A stretch of DNA of 64,000 bases from Izhakiella capsodis. GTDB taxonomy: Bacteria > Pseudomonadota > Gammaproteobacteria > Enterobacterales > Enterobacteriaceae. The first letter of the stretch is position 1. Each line of letters starts with the position of its first letter. Made by a program: the position numbers and the translations under genes. This document shows, in pieces, positions 43,774 to 52,391 of the stretch. Below the pieces are notes generated by a model, which made no database searches, was not told where the DNA came from, and was given only the letters and a program-made list of their open reading frames with translations. The stretch spans positions 62,001-126,000 of the forward strand of contig NZ_FOVC01000007.1 of assembly GCF_900115045.1 (NCBI RefSeq). Direction: 5' to 3'.

Positions 43774-44532
43774 GTGAAGCAGACCCAACGTCATGACGCC
43801 ATCATCGATCTGGTGCGCCGACAAGGCTATGTCAGCACAGAGGAGCTGGTGGCGTTTTTTGCCGTCAGCCCGCAGACCATTCGTCGCGATCTTAATGATC
43901 TCGCCGAGCAGAATAAAATCCATCGTCATCATGGCGGCGCTGCACTGCCCTCCAGCTCGGAAAACACGGCCTGGCAGGATCGCAAAATGATGTGGTCGGC
44001 GGAAAAAGCGCGTATTGCACAGCGCGTTGCCAGCCAGATCGCCAACGGATCAACCCTATTTATCGATATCGGTACCACGCCGGAAGCGGTGGCACACGCG
44101 CTGATGAATCACACCAACCTGCGTATTGTTACCAATAATATCAACGTGGCGACTCTGCTAATGGATAAAAGTGATTTTCGCGTCATTCTTGCTGGTGGTG
44201 AAGTGCGTACACGCGACGGCGGTATTGTGGGAGAAGCTACCCTCGATTTTATTTCGCAGTTTCGCCTTGATTACGGCATTCTTGGCATCAGCGGGATTGA
44301 TATGGATGGCTCACTTCTGGAGTTTGATTATCACGAAGTACGCGCCAAGCGCGCGATTATCGAGAATTCGCGCTGCGTGATGCTGGTAACTGACCACTCA
44401 AAGTTTGGCCGTAACGCGATGGTTAATCTCGGCAACATGAGTCTGATTGATTATCTGTTCACTAACGATACGCCCCCCGAGAGCGTTATGCGGGTTATTG
44501 AACAGTACGATGTTCATCTTGAGTTATGCTGA
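43774..44532 (+). CDS. glpR: Glycerol-3-phosphate regulon repressor GlpR (DeoR family)
   Basis: A 252-residue DeoR-type repressor. The N-terminal HTH (RHDAIIDLVRRQGYVSTEEL, then QTIRRDLNDLAEQ) is followed by the sugar-phosphate-sensing domain with DIGTTPEAVAHAL and the typical IVTNNINVA and DHSKFGR segments. It would repress glpD and other glp genes until glycerol-3-phosphate accumulates. Unlike the glpR of common E. coli K-12 lines, it is intact. Confidence 0.96.
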   Translation: MKQTQRHDAIIDLVRRQGYVSTEELVAFFAVSPQTIRRDLNDLAEQNKIHRHHGGAALPSSSENTAWQDRKMMWSAEKARIAQRVASQIANGSTLFIDIGTTPEAVAHALMNHTNLRIVTNNINVATLLMDKSDFRVILAGGEVRTRDGGIVGEATLDFISQFRLDYGILGISGIDMDGSLLEFDYHEVRAKRAIIENSRCVMLVTDHSKFGRNAMVNLGNMSLIDYLFTNDTPPESVMRVIEQYDVHLELC

Positions 44533-45088
44533 AATCCACGCCTGGGCCAGCGGATGCCGCTGGCGTCTTACGTTTGAAAGCCCTTCAGGTTAGATGACTC
44601 TGACAGGCAAAGCCTGTGCTAAACGTCGCCCCGACAAGCTTCGTACGCCTTACCACATACGTTTCATCGCTCGTACACGCACCTGAATCAGACGGGATGA
44701 GGTGGTGCACCATGGCTGAGAGAACCGTATCGGATAAAGAAGCTTTTTCAAAGAAATTTCCCGGATAACGATCCGCCTTTACCGTTGCTGGATTATGCTT
44801 ATGAAATAACCCGCCGGGCAGATTATCTCCCAGGCTTCCCGATGAGCATTTTTTTATAAAACCGGACGTGGATCGGGATGCGTGAGAAGTTTTTCTCCAC
44901 GATGGCAATTCTAAAACGGAATGTATTGTTGAACCCGCTGTGCCTTTTTTCATTTCCCTGAGAAAGAGAAAGTACATGCCACGGTAAACATTCAGGAAGT
45001 CGCGTTTTCAGCCGCGCTGACGCGACAATGGCCGCGGTAATAAGCATCAGCCGCGCCTCGGCAGGCTAAACGTTAAGCTGGAGCCACA
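44533..45088. other. Gene-free interval between glpR and malQ
   Basis: About 555 bp where E. coli has malT and malP nearby. I see no intact gene. One plus-strand stretch ending at TAA near 44861 reads protein-like (RNFPDNDPPLPLLDYAYE) but has no start or recognised family. A 130-codon minus-strand frame (44585-44977) has no supporting features. Confidence 0.5.
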
Positions 45089-47167
45089 ATGAGAAGCCCG
45101 GAAATCTATCAGGCCGCACAGGCGGCCGGGATCATCGATGAATACCGTTCTGCTAAAGGTGAGGTGCTGACAGTCAGCGATGAAAACATCACTTTGCTGT
45201 TGGCAGCGATGGCGCAGGCTCCTGCCGAAGAAACCGGGCCGCTGCCACGGGTCAGGGTCTTTACACGCCGTCGGGGTAATCGCATTGCGGTCAGCCGCGG
45301 TGGTAGCTGGCAACTCATCAGTGAACAAGGCCGCTGCTGGCGAGGAAGCGTCGAGCATGGCGGGGAGATAAAATTACCGGCCTCGCTGCCGTTGGGTTAT
45401 CACGGACTGATCCTGATGGTACAGGAACAGCAGTGGCACTGTCGCATCATTATCGCGCCTTCGCGCTGTTACCAACCCGCAGAATTGAAGGCCGGGGAGA
45501 AACGCTGGGGCGTTATGGTGCAGCTTTACACCCTGCGCTCTGCGAATAATTGGGGAATCGGTGATTTTGGCGATCTGCAGCAGCTAATTCGTCAGGTGGC
45601 GGATTGGGGGGGCGATTTTATAGGATTGAATCCGCTGCATGCGCTCTATCCTGCGCTGCCTGAGTACGCCAGTCCTTACAGTCCTTCATCGCGTCTCTGG
45701 CTTAATATCAATTATATCGACGTACCGGCCGTTGAAGATTTTCAGCTGAGCAGTTCGGCGCAGCGCTGGTGGCGAAGTGAAAAAACGCAGCGCCAGCTTG
45801 ATGCGGCGCGCGAAACCCAGTTCGTCGATTACACGGCCGTCTCGACGCTAAAAATGACTGCATTACGCCACGCCTGGCACTATTTCTGCAAGCGTGATGA
45901 GGGGGAGGATGAACGCATAGCTTTTGCTGCCTTCATCGAACAAGGCGGTGATAGTTTGTGGCAGCAGGCCGCGTATGATCTGATACAAGCTGAACAGGCC
46001 GGCGGCGATGGTTCGGGGGGCGACTGGCAGCAGTGGCCGGCAGCGCTGCGTCAAGGTAACAGCGACGCGGTGAAAGCATTTTGCCAGCCACGGCAAAATG
46101 CACTGGAATTTTATCAATGGTTACAGTGGCTGGCGCGACGCCAGTACGATCGTTGTTGGCAGGTCTGCCTGCAAAGTGGCATGACTATCGGCCTCTATCG
46201 TGATCTGGCCGTTGGCGTAGCACAAGGTGGCGCTGAAACATGGTGCGATCGTGAGCTGTACTGTATGGCGGCCTCAGTCGGTGCACCACCCGATCCGCTT
46301 GGGCCACTCGGCCAAAACTGGTGCTTGCCCCCCGTACACCCAAAGGTTTTACAGGCGCGGGGCTATCAGCCCTTTATCGACCTTCTGCGCGCCAATATGA
46401 CCAGCAGCGGCGCGCTGCGTATCGATCATGTTATGTCGATGCTACGGCTATGGTGGATACCGAAAGGAAAAAGCGCCGATCACGGTGCCTATGTGAGCTA
46501 TCCGGTGGACGATCTGCTGGCAGTTTTGGCGCTGGAAAGTCAGCGTCATCGCTGTATGGTGATAGGTGAAGATCTCGGCACAGTACCGCAACAGGTCGTC
46601 AGTAAACTTCGCCGCAGCGCTGTCTACTCATGGAAAGTACTGTGGTTTGAGCAGACCGCAGCGGATCGCTATCGTGCCCCTTCGCGTTGGGCACGGCAGG
46701 CAATTGCCAGCGCCAGCACGCACGATCTCCCTACGTTGGAAGGCTTCTGGACCCGCAGAGACTTACAGCTGGGAGCGAAGCTTGCAATGTATTCCGACGC
46801 CGGGGTATATCCGTCGTTATTGGAGGATCGTGAGCGTCAGAAGCAGGCGCTGCTTAATGCCCTGCATCATGCTGGCTGTTTGCCTGCATCCGCGGGAAAA
46901 AATGCCCGGCGCATGGCTATGTCTCCGGGGTTGCGTCGGGGAATACATCTGTTTCTGGCCCAAACTGAATCCGCGTTGCTGGGATTGCAGCCTGAAGACT
47001 GGCTGGCGATGCATTTGCCGGTCAACGTACCGGGAACGGTAGATGAATATCCAAACTGGCGGCGTAAGTTGAGCCAGCCGCTGGACGGTATTTTCGCCGA
47101 TAAAGAAATAAAAAAACTGGTAATGGCGGTCGATCGCCGACGGCGTAGCAGGGGACCGGCGCGATAA
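45089..47167 (+). CDS. malQ: 4-alpha-glucanotransferase MalQ (amylomaltase)
   Basis: A 692-residue GH77 enzyme that disproportionates maltodextrins, releasing glucose. Typical motifs: N-terminal enterobacterial domain (1-130), PYSPSSRLWLNINYID, YRDLAVGVAQGGAE, LRIDHVMSMLRLWW (nucleophile Asp), VIGEDLGTVP (acid Glu) and STHDLPTLEGFW. In E. coli it is cotranscribed with malP; here malP is absent, so it stands alone after a 555-bp interval. Confidence 0.96.
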   Translation: MRSPEIYQAAQAAGIIDEYRSAKGEVLTVSDENITLLLAAMAQAPAEETGPLPRVRVFTRRRGNRIAVSRGGSWQLISEQGRCWRGSVEHGGEIKLPASLPLGYHGLILMVQEQQWHCRIIIAPSRCYQPAELKAGEKRWGVMVQLYTLRSANNWGIGDFGDLQQLIRQVADWGGDFIGLNPLHALYPALPEYASPYSPSSRLWLNINYIDVPAVEDFQLSSSAQRWWRSEKTQRQLDAARETQFVDYTAVSTLKMTALRHAWHYFCKRDEGEDERIAFAAFIEQGGDSLWQQAAYDLIQAEQAGGDGSGGDWQQWPAALRQGNSDAVKAFCQPRQNALEFYQWLQWLARRQYDRCWQVCLQSGMTIGLYRDLAVGVAQGGAETWCDRELYCMAASVGAPPDPLGPLGQNWCLPPVHPKVLQARGYQPFIDLLRANMTSSGALRIDHVMSMLRLWWIPKGKSADHGAYVSYPVDDLLAVLALESQRHRCMVIGEDLGTVPQQVVSKLRRSAVYSWKVLWFEQTAADRYRAPSRWARQAIASASTHDLPTLEGFWTRRDLQLGAKLAMYSDAGVYPSLLEDRERQKQALLNALHHAGCLPASAGKNARRMAMSPGLRRGIHLFLAQTESALLGLQPEDWLAMHLPVNVPGTVDEYPNWRRKLSQPLDGIFADKEIKKLVMAVDRRRRSRGPAR

Positions 47168-47189
47168 TCATCGCGCTGGCCTGGCTGGT

Positions 47190-47765
47190 TTAATAGAAGG
47201 AGTGCTCGCCGCGCTGATGTTCGGTCAGGTCGCGAACGCCTTTTAGCTCCGGAAAAGCATTCATCAGCTCCTTTTCGATACCTTCTTTCAGCGTGACATC
47301 GACCATTGAACAGCCGTTGCAGCCACCGCCGAATTGCAGAATGGCATAACCTTCATCGGTAATTTCCATCAGCGAAACGCGGCCGCCGTGGCTGGCAAGC
47401 TGCGGGTTGATCTGCGCCTGAAGTTGATATTCCACACGTTCAATAAGCGGCGCATCGTCAGCGACTTTACGCATTTTAGCGTTTGGCGCTTTTAATGTGA
47501 GTTGGGAGCCGAGGTTATCGGTCACAAAATCGATTTCTGCATCCTCCAGATAGGGGGCGCTCAGCTCATCAACATAGGCAGAGAGTTTATCGAACTTGAG
47601 TTCAGTATCGGTTGCCTCCACCGCTTCCGGCGGGCAGTAGGAAACGCCGCATTCTGCCGTCGGTGTACCCGGATTGATAACGAACACACGAATCTGGGTG
47701 CCTTCTTCCTGGTTTGAAAGTAATTTGGCGAAATGTTCTTGTGCTGCATCAGTGATACGGATCAT
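47190..47765 (-). CDS. nfuA: Fe-S biogenesis protein NfuA
   Basis: A 191-residue carrier that delivers [4Fe-4S] clusters to target enzymes, especially under oxidative stress or iron limitation. The N-terminal degenerate A-type domain (1-110) is followed by the Nfu domain with CNGC (Cys 149 and Cys 152), the cluster ligands. Same strand and neighbour order as in E. coli (gntX upstream). Confidence 0.97.
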   Translation of the reverse strand: MIRITDAAQEHFAKLLSNQEEGTQIRVFVINPGTPTAECGVSYCPPEAVEATDTELKFDKLSAYVDELSAPYLEDAEIDFVTDNLGSQLTLKAPNAKMRKVADDAPLIERVEYQLQAQINPQLASHGGRVSLMEITDEGYAILQFGGGCNGCSMVDVTLKEGIEKELMNAFPELKGVRDLTEHQRGEHSFY

Positions 47766-47823
47766 GGTGATTGCTCAATAGTTGACTGAATTACTTGGTT
47801 ATTATACGCCGATGCCAGCCTGT

Positions 47824-48507
47824 TCACAAGGTTCGGCACAGGCACCATATATCAACACTGGCCGCACCGGCGCGCATCAGCAGGCGGCTCAGCTCAGCGA
47901 CGGTACTGCCAGTCGTTACCACATCGTCAAGAAGGACGATATGAAGACCGCTTACGTTAGTTTCAAGGCGAAATGCACCGCGAATATTAAGTCGGCGAGC
48001 GCTGGCGCTCAGGTGGTGCTGTATTTTACCTGCCCGCCAGCGAATCAGTGCCTCCGGCTGCCACGGAATTCGGCTCCAGTACGATAGTTGCCGGGCCAGG
48101 GGGGCTAGCTGGTTATATCCTCGCTTAAACGCCCGCCTGTGGTGCAACGGCACTGTCAGCATGAGGTCAGGTCGAGGTAAAACATACTGGCGACGTAACG
48201 CCAACCAGGTTAGCAGAATCAGCCGGGCAAGCATTACCGCACGTGCGGTTCCTTGTGAAAATTTCAGCTGATGAACCTGATTGCGCAGCGGTTCACAATA
48301 ATCACTGACCAGAATCATTCGTTGCCAGGGGGGGGGATGCCGCTGGCAGCGACCGCAGGGTACATTGCGCTTACTGGCAGGGAGACCGCAGCGAGGACAA
48401 ACCGACGGTGGCACGGGTAGTGCCTCCAGACAGACGCTGCATATACCGTGCTGCGGCAGACGCAGCGGCATCTGGCATAGCCAACAGCAGGCTGGGATTG
48501 TTAGCAT
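47824..48507 (-). CDS. gntX: ComF family phosphoribosyltransferase-like protein GntX
   Basis: A 227-residue protein with an N-terminal zinc-ribbon-like set of Cys (CCWLC, CSVC, CPRCGLP, CGRC) and a C-terminal PRTase fold with LLDDVVTTGSTVAEL. E. coli GntX/YhgH is linked to DNA uptake and use of DNA as a nutrient. It is divergent from bioH, the two starts being 34 bp apart. Confidence 0.93.
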   Translation of the reverse strand: MLTIPACCWLCQMPLRLPQHGICSVCLEALPVPPSVCPRCGLPASKRNVPCGRCQRHPPPWQRMILVSDYCEPLRNQVHQLKFSQGTARAVMLARLILLTWLALRRQYVLPRPDLMLTVPLHHRRAFKRGYNQLAPLARQLSYWSRIPWQPEALIRWRAGKIQHHLSASARRLNIRGAFRLETNVSGLHIVLLDDVVTTGSTVAELSRLLMRAGAASVDIWCLCRTL

Positions 48508-48541
48508 AGTGACCTCATAGTTAAAATAAGGACCATAACTG

Positions 48542-49315
48542 ATGACCTCCCTTTACTGGCACACTTCAGGCAGTGGCGATCGCGATCTTGTGCTGCTCCA
48601 CGGCTGGGGATTGAACGCCGAAGTGTGGTACGACATTGTCCCGCGACTGAGTGCACAATTTCGTCTGCATCTTGTGGACCTGCCGGGTTATGGCCGAAGC
48701 CAGGGATTCGACGCGATGTCACTTCCACAGATGGCCGGGACATTACTCGAACGCGCTCCGGAGCGGGCTATATGGCTGGGTTGGTCGCTGGGTGGTTTGG
48801 TGGCGAGCGAGGCGGCATTGCAGGCACCTGAGCGGATCGCTTCGTTGATTACCGTTGCGTCTTCGCCCCGTTTTGCTGCCAGCGAAGCCTGGCCCGGCAT
48901 TGAACCCCGTACGCTTGAAGATTTTCAGTGTCAGCTCAGTGAAAACTATTCGCGCACGGTAGCGCGATTTATTGGCCTGCAGTCAATAGGAACCCGCAAT
49001 GCGCGTGAGGATACTCGTACGCTAAAACAGATCGTTCTGGCGCAACCTTCACCGGCGTTTGAGGTGCTGAATGGTGGATTGGAAATCCTGAAAACAGCCG
49101 ATCTGCGTGAGACGATGATTAATTTGTCGACGCCTTTACTGCGTATCTATGGCTATCTTGATGGCCTGGTGCCAAGACGAGTAGCTGAGCTGCTGGATAA
49201 ATGTTGGCCCGGTAGTCAAAGCAAAGTGATCGCTCATGCCGCCCACGCGCCGTTCATTTCTCATCCACATGAGTTTTGCGACCATTTATTGAATTTTACT
49301 GCTGACATCCAGTAA
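48542..49315 (+). CDS. bioH: Pimeloyl-[acyl-carrier protein] methyl ester esterase BioH
   Basis: A 257-residue alpha/beta hydrolase that removes the methyl group from pimeloyl-ACP methyl ester, ending the fatty-acid-derived stage of biotin synthesis. The nucleophile is Ser 82 in GWSLGG; the acid lies in YGYLDGLVP and the His in HAAHAPFISHP. ORF length is normal. Confidence 0.95.
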   Translation: MTSLYWHTSGSGDRDLVLLHGWGLNAEVWYDIVPRLSAQFRLHLVDLPGYGRSQGFDAMSLPQMAGTLLERAPERAIWLGWSLGGLVASEAALQAPERIASLITVASSPRFAASEAWPGIEPRTLEDFQCQLSENYSRTVARFIGLQSIGTRNAREDTRTLKQIVLAQPSPAFEVLNGGLEILKTADLRETMINLSTPLLRIYGYLDGLVPRRVAELLDKCWPGSQSKVIAHAAHAPFISHPHEFCDHLLNFTADIQ

Positions 49316-49545
49316 AGCAACGTCAGGTCATGGCGATAGCTAAACTCTGGCGCGTTTTTTACTGGACTACTGGCGGTTAAATTCTATCTGAGCACTAAAT
49401 CACCACATTTACTGAGTGGTTTTGCTTTATTTTTTATTATTTACAACTAATACTATTAGCAGCGTAAGGTTGCTATCTGGTGGGCAAAACTGTGCCGACG
49501 GGTTAGATGGCCTTGCATGGACGTTATTTGCTCAGGAGAGATAAT

Positions 49546-49812
49546 ATGAAATTATTCAAAACCCTTACCGCTGCCGCTATCATCAGCACGTTATCTTTTA
49601 GCGTTTTTGCTGCACAGGAGATCACGCGCGAAAAAGCAAAAGAGATGAAGCTTGAAATGATCGGCACCGTCGATACCAATTCCACTCTCAGCCCGATGGA
49701 TGCTAAGCGTATCCTTTCGGGAAAAGCAGATGAGAAAGGTGGCAAATACTTTGTGGTTATTGCTGCGGGCGATAATGGGCATGTTCACGCTACCGCAGAG
49801 GTATACAAGTAA
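49546..49812 (+). CDS. DUF1471 (BhsA/McbA/YhcN-like) periplasmic protein
   Basis: An 88-residue exported protein with a signal peptide cut after VFA (about residue 22) and one YdgH/BhsA/McbA domain ending in GHVHATAEVYK. E. coli relatives are stress-induced proteins affecting biofilm and membrane permeability. I use ATG 49546 because AGGAGA lies seven bases upstream; the frame is open to 49507. Which subfamily it belongs to cannot be decided here, so no symbol is given. It stands alone between bioH and tex. Confidence 0.85.
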   Translation: MKLFKTLTAAAIISTLSFSVFAAQEITREKAKEMKLEMIGTVDTNSTLSPMDAKRILSGKADEKGGKYFVVIAAGDNGHVHATAEVYK

Positions 49813-49927
49813 CACGCATTAAGCCTGTGGCCATTGCCGGTGTCTCCCCGGCGGCTGGCCGCAGAGATCTCGCATTCAAATCCGCTACCCTGGCGCTGAT
49901 CAGAGCCAGGGCGGATTGCTGGCAATT

Positions 49928-52258
49928 TTATTTTTTCCTTCCGAATGCGGCCGCCAGGGCATCACCCATCGCGCTATTACCTGCTGGCTCCAGGGTGGTC
50001 TGACCGCGAGGCTTAATTTTTTGCTGGCTGCGGTTATGCTCGTGCGGCGCTGAATTTGCCCCACTTTTCCGATTAACATTCTCACCGGGCTGCTCGTCAA
50101 GGCGCATAGTCAGTGCAATACGCTTACGCGGGATATCCACTTCCATCACTTTGACTTTAACAATGTCACCTGCCTTTACCACCTTGTGCGGATCGTCAAT
50201 AAACTTATCCGACAACGATGAAATGTGTACCAGGCCATCCTGATGGACGCCGATATCAACGAAAGCGCCAAAGTTGGTCACGTTGGTTACCGCACCTTCC
50301 AGAATCATTCCTGGTTGAAGATCGTTAAGCGTATCAATGCCCTCGGCGAACTGTGCCGTTTTGAACTCTGGACGAGGGTCACGTCCAGGCTTCTCAAGCT
50401 CTTTTAGAATATCGTTAACGGTGGGCAAACCGAAGCGATCATCGGTGTAATCGACGGCCCTGATGGCGCGCAGCACATCGGCATTGCCCATCAATTCTTT
50501 AATCGTCTTGTGAGTAGCCTTCATAATGCGTTCCACCACCGGATAAGCTTCCGGATGAACGGTAGAGGCATCCAGAGGGTTATCACCCTGACCAATACGC
50601 AAAAAGCCCGCACATTGTTCAAATGCTTTGGGGCCAAGCCGGGAGACTTTCAACAGCTGCTGGCGATCCTGGAAGCGGCCATTATCATCGCGCCAGCTAA
50701 CGATGTTCTGCGCCATCACTTTGCTCAGGCCGGCAACGCGTGTTAGCAGGGCTACGGAAGCGGTATTCAGGTCAACGCCGACGGCGTTTACACAATCTTC
50801 CACCACGGCATCCAGCTTTTTAGCCAGCAGGCTCTGAGTGACGTCATGCTGATACTGACCGACACCGATTGATTTCGGCTCGATTTTAACCAGCTCAGCG
50901 AGTGGGTCTTGCAACCGGCGGGCAATTGAAACCGCCCCGCGTAGTGAAACGTCCAGTCCGGGAAACTCCAGCGCAGCTAATTCAGATGCTGAATACACCG
51001 ATGCACCCGCCTCACTGACTATGACTTTCTGCGCCTGGATGTGTGGAAACTGTTTCTGTACATCGAGGAAGAAGCGTTCGGTTTCGCGTGAGGCCGTGCC
51101 ATTGCCTATGGCAACCAGATCAACCTGGTGTTGAGCACACAGCGCAGCAACGGCCGTCGCCGCTTTAGCGGCTTGGCCGGTATGTGGATAGATGGTATCC
51201 GTCGCGACCAGCTTACCGGTGGCGTCTACCACGGCAACTTTCACACCGGTGCGCAGTCCGGGGTCCAGTCCCATGGTTGCACGCTGCCCGGCCGGTGCGG
51301 CCATTAGCAGGTCGTGCAAATTGCGGGCAAAAACGTTAATCGCTTCTTCTTCGGCTCTTTCTCGCACCACACCCATTAATTCCGTTTCCAGATGGAGTAG
51401 CACTTTAATGCGCCATGTCCATCCGACCACGGCCTTACGCCAGCTATCGGCCGGGGCGTTATTCAGCCGGAGATTAAGGTGGCTGGTGATAATCTGTTCA
51501 CCCTGACTTTCGCGGGGCGCTTCATCAAACTGGGGATCTGCATTGAGTGACAGTTGTAAAACACCCTCATTGCGCCCGCGCAGCATGGCCAGCGCCCGGT
51601 GGGAAGGCACGGTAGCCAATGCTTCGTGGTGATCGAAGTAGTCGCGGAATTTAGCCCCTGCCTCCTCTTTGCCTTCAACAACCTTGGCTACCAGGTGCGC
51701 ATTTTTCCACAGGTAATCACGCACTTTCGCTAGCAGGCTGGCGTCTTCAGCAAATCGCTCCATCAGGATATAGCGTGCGCCATCCAGTGCGGCTTTGCTA
51801 TCGACAACGCCTTTCTCACTGTCAACGTAGCGTTGTGCAAGGATTTCTGGCTGCTGGGATGGATCCTGCCACAGGCTGTCAGCCAGTGGTTCAAGACCAG
51901 CTTCGATAGCAATCTGCCCGCGAGTACGTCGTTTGGGCTTATAGGGCAGGTAAAGATCTTCCAGTTCGGTTTTGCTGAGCGTGCCGCCTATCGCTCTGGC
52001 AAGCTCGATTGTCAGCTTACCCTGCTCCTCAATGGATTTGAGGATTGTCTGGCGTCGCTCTTCAAGTTCACGCAAATAACCGAGGCGGGATTCCAGCTGG
52101 CGCAGCTGAGTGTCGTCCAGCCCCCCAGTGACTTCTTTACGATAACGCGCCACGAAGGGCACGGTATTTCCTTCATCCAGCAAACGAACGGCTGCTTCAA
52201 CCTGTTCGTCCCGGACCTGCAATTCGGTTGCGATAATGCGGCTTAGCGAATGACTCAT
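49928..52258 (-). CDS. tex: Tex family RNA-binding transcription accessory protein (YhgF)
   Basis: A 776-residue nucleic-acid-binding protein related to eukaryotic Spt6. In order: N-terminal helical region, YqgF/RuvC-like domain (ATMGLDPGLRTGVKVAVVD), helix-hairpin-helix repeats (TASVALLTRVAGLSKVMAQNIV) and a C-terminal S1 RNA-binding domain (DLQPGMILEGAVTNVTNFGAFVDIGVHQDGLVHIS). It ends with a basic tail. In E. coli the next gene upstream in this direction is greB; here the four-gene hdc cluster has been inserted between them. Confidence 0.96.
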   Translation of the reverse strand: MSHSLSRIIATELQVRDEQVEAAVRLLDEGNTVPFVARYRKEVTGGLDDTQLRQLESRLGYLRELEERRQTILKSIEEQGKLTIELARAIGGTLSKTELEDLYLPYKPKRRTRGQIAIEAGLEPLADSLWQDPSQQPEILAQRYVDSEKGVVDSKAALDGARYILMERFAEDASLLAKVRDYLWKNAHLVAKVVEGKEEAGAKFRDYFDHHEALATVPSHRALAMLRGRNEGVLQLSLNADPQFDEAPRESQGEQIITSHLNLRLNNAPADSWRKAVVGWTWRIKVLLHLETELMGVVRERAEEEAINVFARNLHDLLMAAPAGQRATMGLDPGLRTGVKVAVVDATGKLVATDTIYPHTGQAAKAATAVAALCAQHQVDLVAIGNGTASRETERFFLDVQKQFPHIQAQKVIVSEAGASVYSASELAALEFPGLDVSLRGAVSIARRLQDPLAELVKIEPKSIGVGQYQHDVTQSLLAKKLDAVVEDCVNAVGVDLNTASVALLTRVAGLSKVMAQNIVSWRDDNGRFQDRQQLLKVSRLGPKAFEQCAGFLRIGQGDNPLDASTVHPEAYPVVERIMKATHKTIKELMGNADVLRAIRAVDYTDDRFGLPTVNDILKELEKPGRDPRPEFKTAQFAEGIDTLNDLQPGMILEGAVTNVTNFGAFVDIGVHQDGLVHISSLSDKFIDDPHKVVKAGDIVKVKVMEVDIPRKRIALTMRLDEQPGENVNRKSGANSAPHEHNRSQQKIKPRGQTTLEPAGNSAMGDALAAAFGRKK

Positions 52259-52391
52259 CTTTGCGGATACTTAGTGGCTAAAGAAACAGGGGACAGTTAT
52301 ACGGACTGAAGAGATAAAATGCCAGCCGTTAGGCGGGCTTTGAGCTGTTTCTTACAACCTGAATACACATTCTGGATCTGTGACGGCGAGC

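Noticed and set aside
44585..44977. 130-codon minus-strand frame between glpR and malQ
   Set aside because: No family features; the opposite strand shows an equally weak protein-like stretch, so neither is convincing.
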